Below, in pieces: positions 16,065 through 16,501 of a stretch of 16,501 nt of DNA. The stretch covers positions 1-16,501 of the forward strand of contig JBDLJU010000045.1 in the NCBI GenBank assembly GCA_039714215.1. Direction: 5' to 3'. The position numbers and the translations under genes are program-made. Position 1 is the first letter of the stretch. Each line of letters opens with the position of its first letter. The notes beneath the pieces were generated by a model, which searched no databases, was not told the origin of the DNA, and saw nothing but the letters and a program-made list of their open reading frames with translations. Origin of the DNA: UBA11579 sp039714215. Its GTDB lineage: Bacteria; Chloroflexota; Anaerolineae; Anaerolineales; UBA11579.

Positions 16065-16501
16065 ATGGCAATTATCAGTGAAGAAATCGTGATCAATGTT
16101 CCTGTGAGCGATGTGTTTGAATTTGTGGCAGAAACGCCCAGGCTGGTTGAGGTCTGGCCGAGTTTGACCGCAATCAAGGACTGGGAGAGGGATGAAAGCG
16201 GGCTGTGTGAATTCATCTTTGAATATCAAGTCGTTGGTTTTAAATTTAAAGGTAAGAACCGCGATATTGAATTTGTTCCAAACAAAAAAATTGTGACTGA
16301 ATCGGGAGGCGGAATGGAAGCCTTGCTCACCTGGGATTTCGAAGAGCATCCCAGAGGTGCTTTGGTACGCTTTACTGGAGACTATAAAATTGAAATCCCT
16401 TTGATTGGGAAGGTGGTCTCTGAGCGAGTGGCAATGCTCAACGGGTTGGAAGTGGGAGCGTTGTTAAAAAACCTGAAAACAAAACTTGAAAATGAGCAGG
16501 T
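16065..16501 (+). CDS. SRPBCC-fold (START/polyketide-cyclase-like) protein, 3' partial
   Basis: An open frame of at least 145 codons that continues past the window edge. The ATG at 16065 has AAAGGA 6 nt upstream; an ATG at 16060 in another frame soon meets a stop. The protein opens with an MAIISEEIVINVPVSDVFEFVAE segment, the usual first strand and helix of the SRPBCC superfamily. It continues with WPSLTAIKDW, alternating polar/hydrophobic strands, WDFEEHPRGALVRFTGDYKIE, and an amphipathic C-terminal helix (GLEVGALLKNLKTKLEN). These folds form a deep pocket for lipids or other hydrophobic ligands. The ligand cannot be predicted. The gene is probably nearly complete, since family members are about 140-160 residues. 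Minus-strand frames at 16025-16349 are antisense shadows of it. Confidence 0.8.
   Translation, partial: MAIISEEIVINVPVSDVFEFVAETPRLVEVWPSLTAIKDWERDESGLCEFIFEYQVVGFKFKGKNRDIEFVPNKKIVTESGGGMEALLTWDFEEHPRGALVRFTGDYKIEIPLIGKVVSERVAMLNGLEVGALLKNLKTKLENEQ

Noticed and set aside
16025..16349. Two minus-strand frames at the right edge
   Set aside because: They mirror the SRPBCC gene, which has a good ribosome binding site and fold-like sequence.

Overview
The window looks like chromosome of an anaerobic bacterium, most likely Chloroflexota (Anaerolineae-like). This is an inference from gene content: an HdrA/MvhD/Flx-type flavin/iron-sulfur oxidoreductase operon, a zinc-ribbon/FHA membrane protein, a secreted SUMF1-family protein, a DegV protein, and a large membrane-anchored alpha-2-macroglobulin without a lipobox. 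No single marker proves the lineage. No tRNA, rRNA, CRISPR array, insertion sequence or prophage gene was seen.

Region 1 (1-5310, + strand) is a tightly packed five-gene operon: a GltD/HdrA fusion flavoprotein (5' end outside the window), an MvhD-like [2Fe-2S] protein, two related iron-sulfur proteins (FlxC- and FlxB-like), and an FAD/NAD(P)/[2Fe-2S] reductase (FlxA-like). Genes overlap by 4 nt (GTGA, ATGA) or are 4-9 nt apart, so the products probably form one cytoplasmic complex. The likely job is flavin-based electron transfer or bifurcation between NAD(P)H, ferredoxin and a further acceptor. HdrB and HdrC, which usually carry the heterodisulfide site, are not in the window.

Region 2 (5311-6603) holds two equal-sized paralogous proteins, each only a cyclic-nucleotide-binding-type beta-barrel with no DNA-binding or catalytic domain. 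They are transcribed divergently from a 305-nt AT-rich spacer that contains a 13-bp palindrome next to a possible -10 box.

Region 3 (6604-9565) carries a tail-anchored zinc-ribbon/FHA protein (- strand), a divergently transcribed exported SUMF1/FGE-family protein lacking the catalytic cysteines, and a DegV-family protein. A strong bidirectional hairpin terminator separates degV from the convergent gene that follows.

Region 4 (9566-16501) is dominated by a 2053-residue alpha-2-macroglobulin (- strand) with an intact thioester motif and an N-terminal membrane anchor. After a 337-nt divergent spacer comes an SRPBCC-fold protein (+ strand) that runs off the window end.

The best candidate for something undescribed is the combination in regions 1-2: a GltD-HdrA fusion with MvhD and Flx subunits, next to a pair of stand-alone cNMP-type sensor domains with degenerate ligand pockets.
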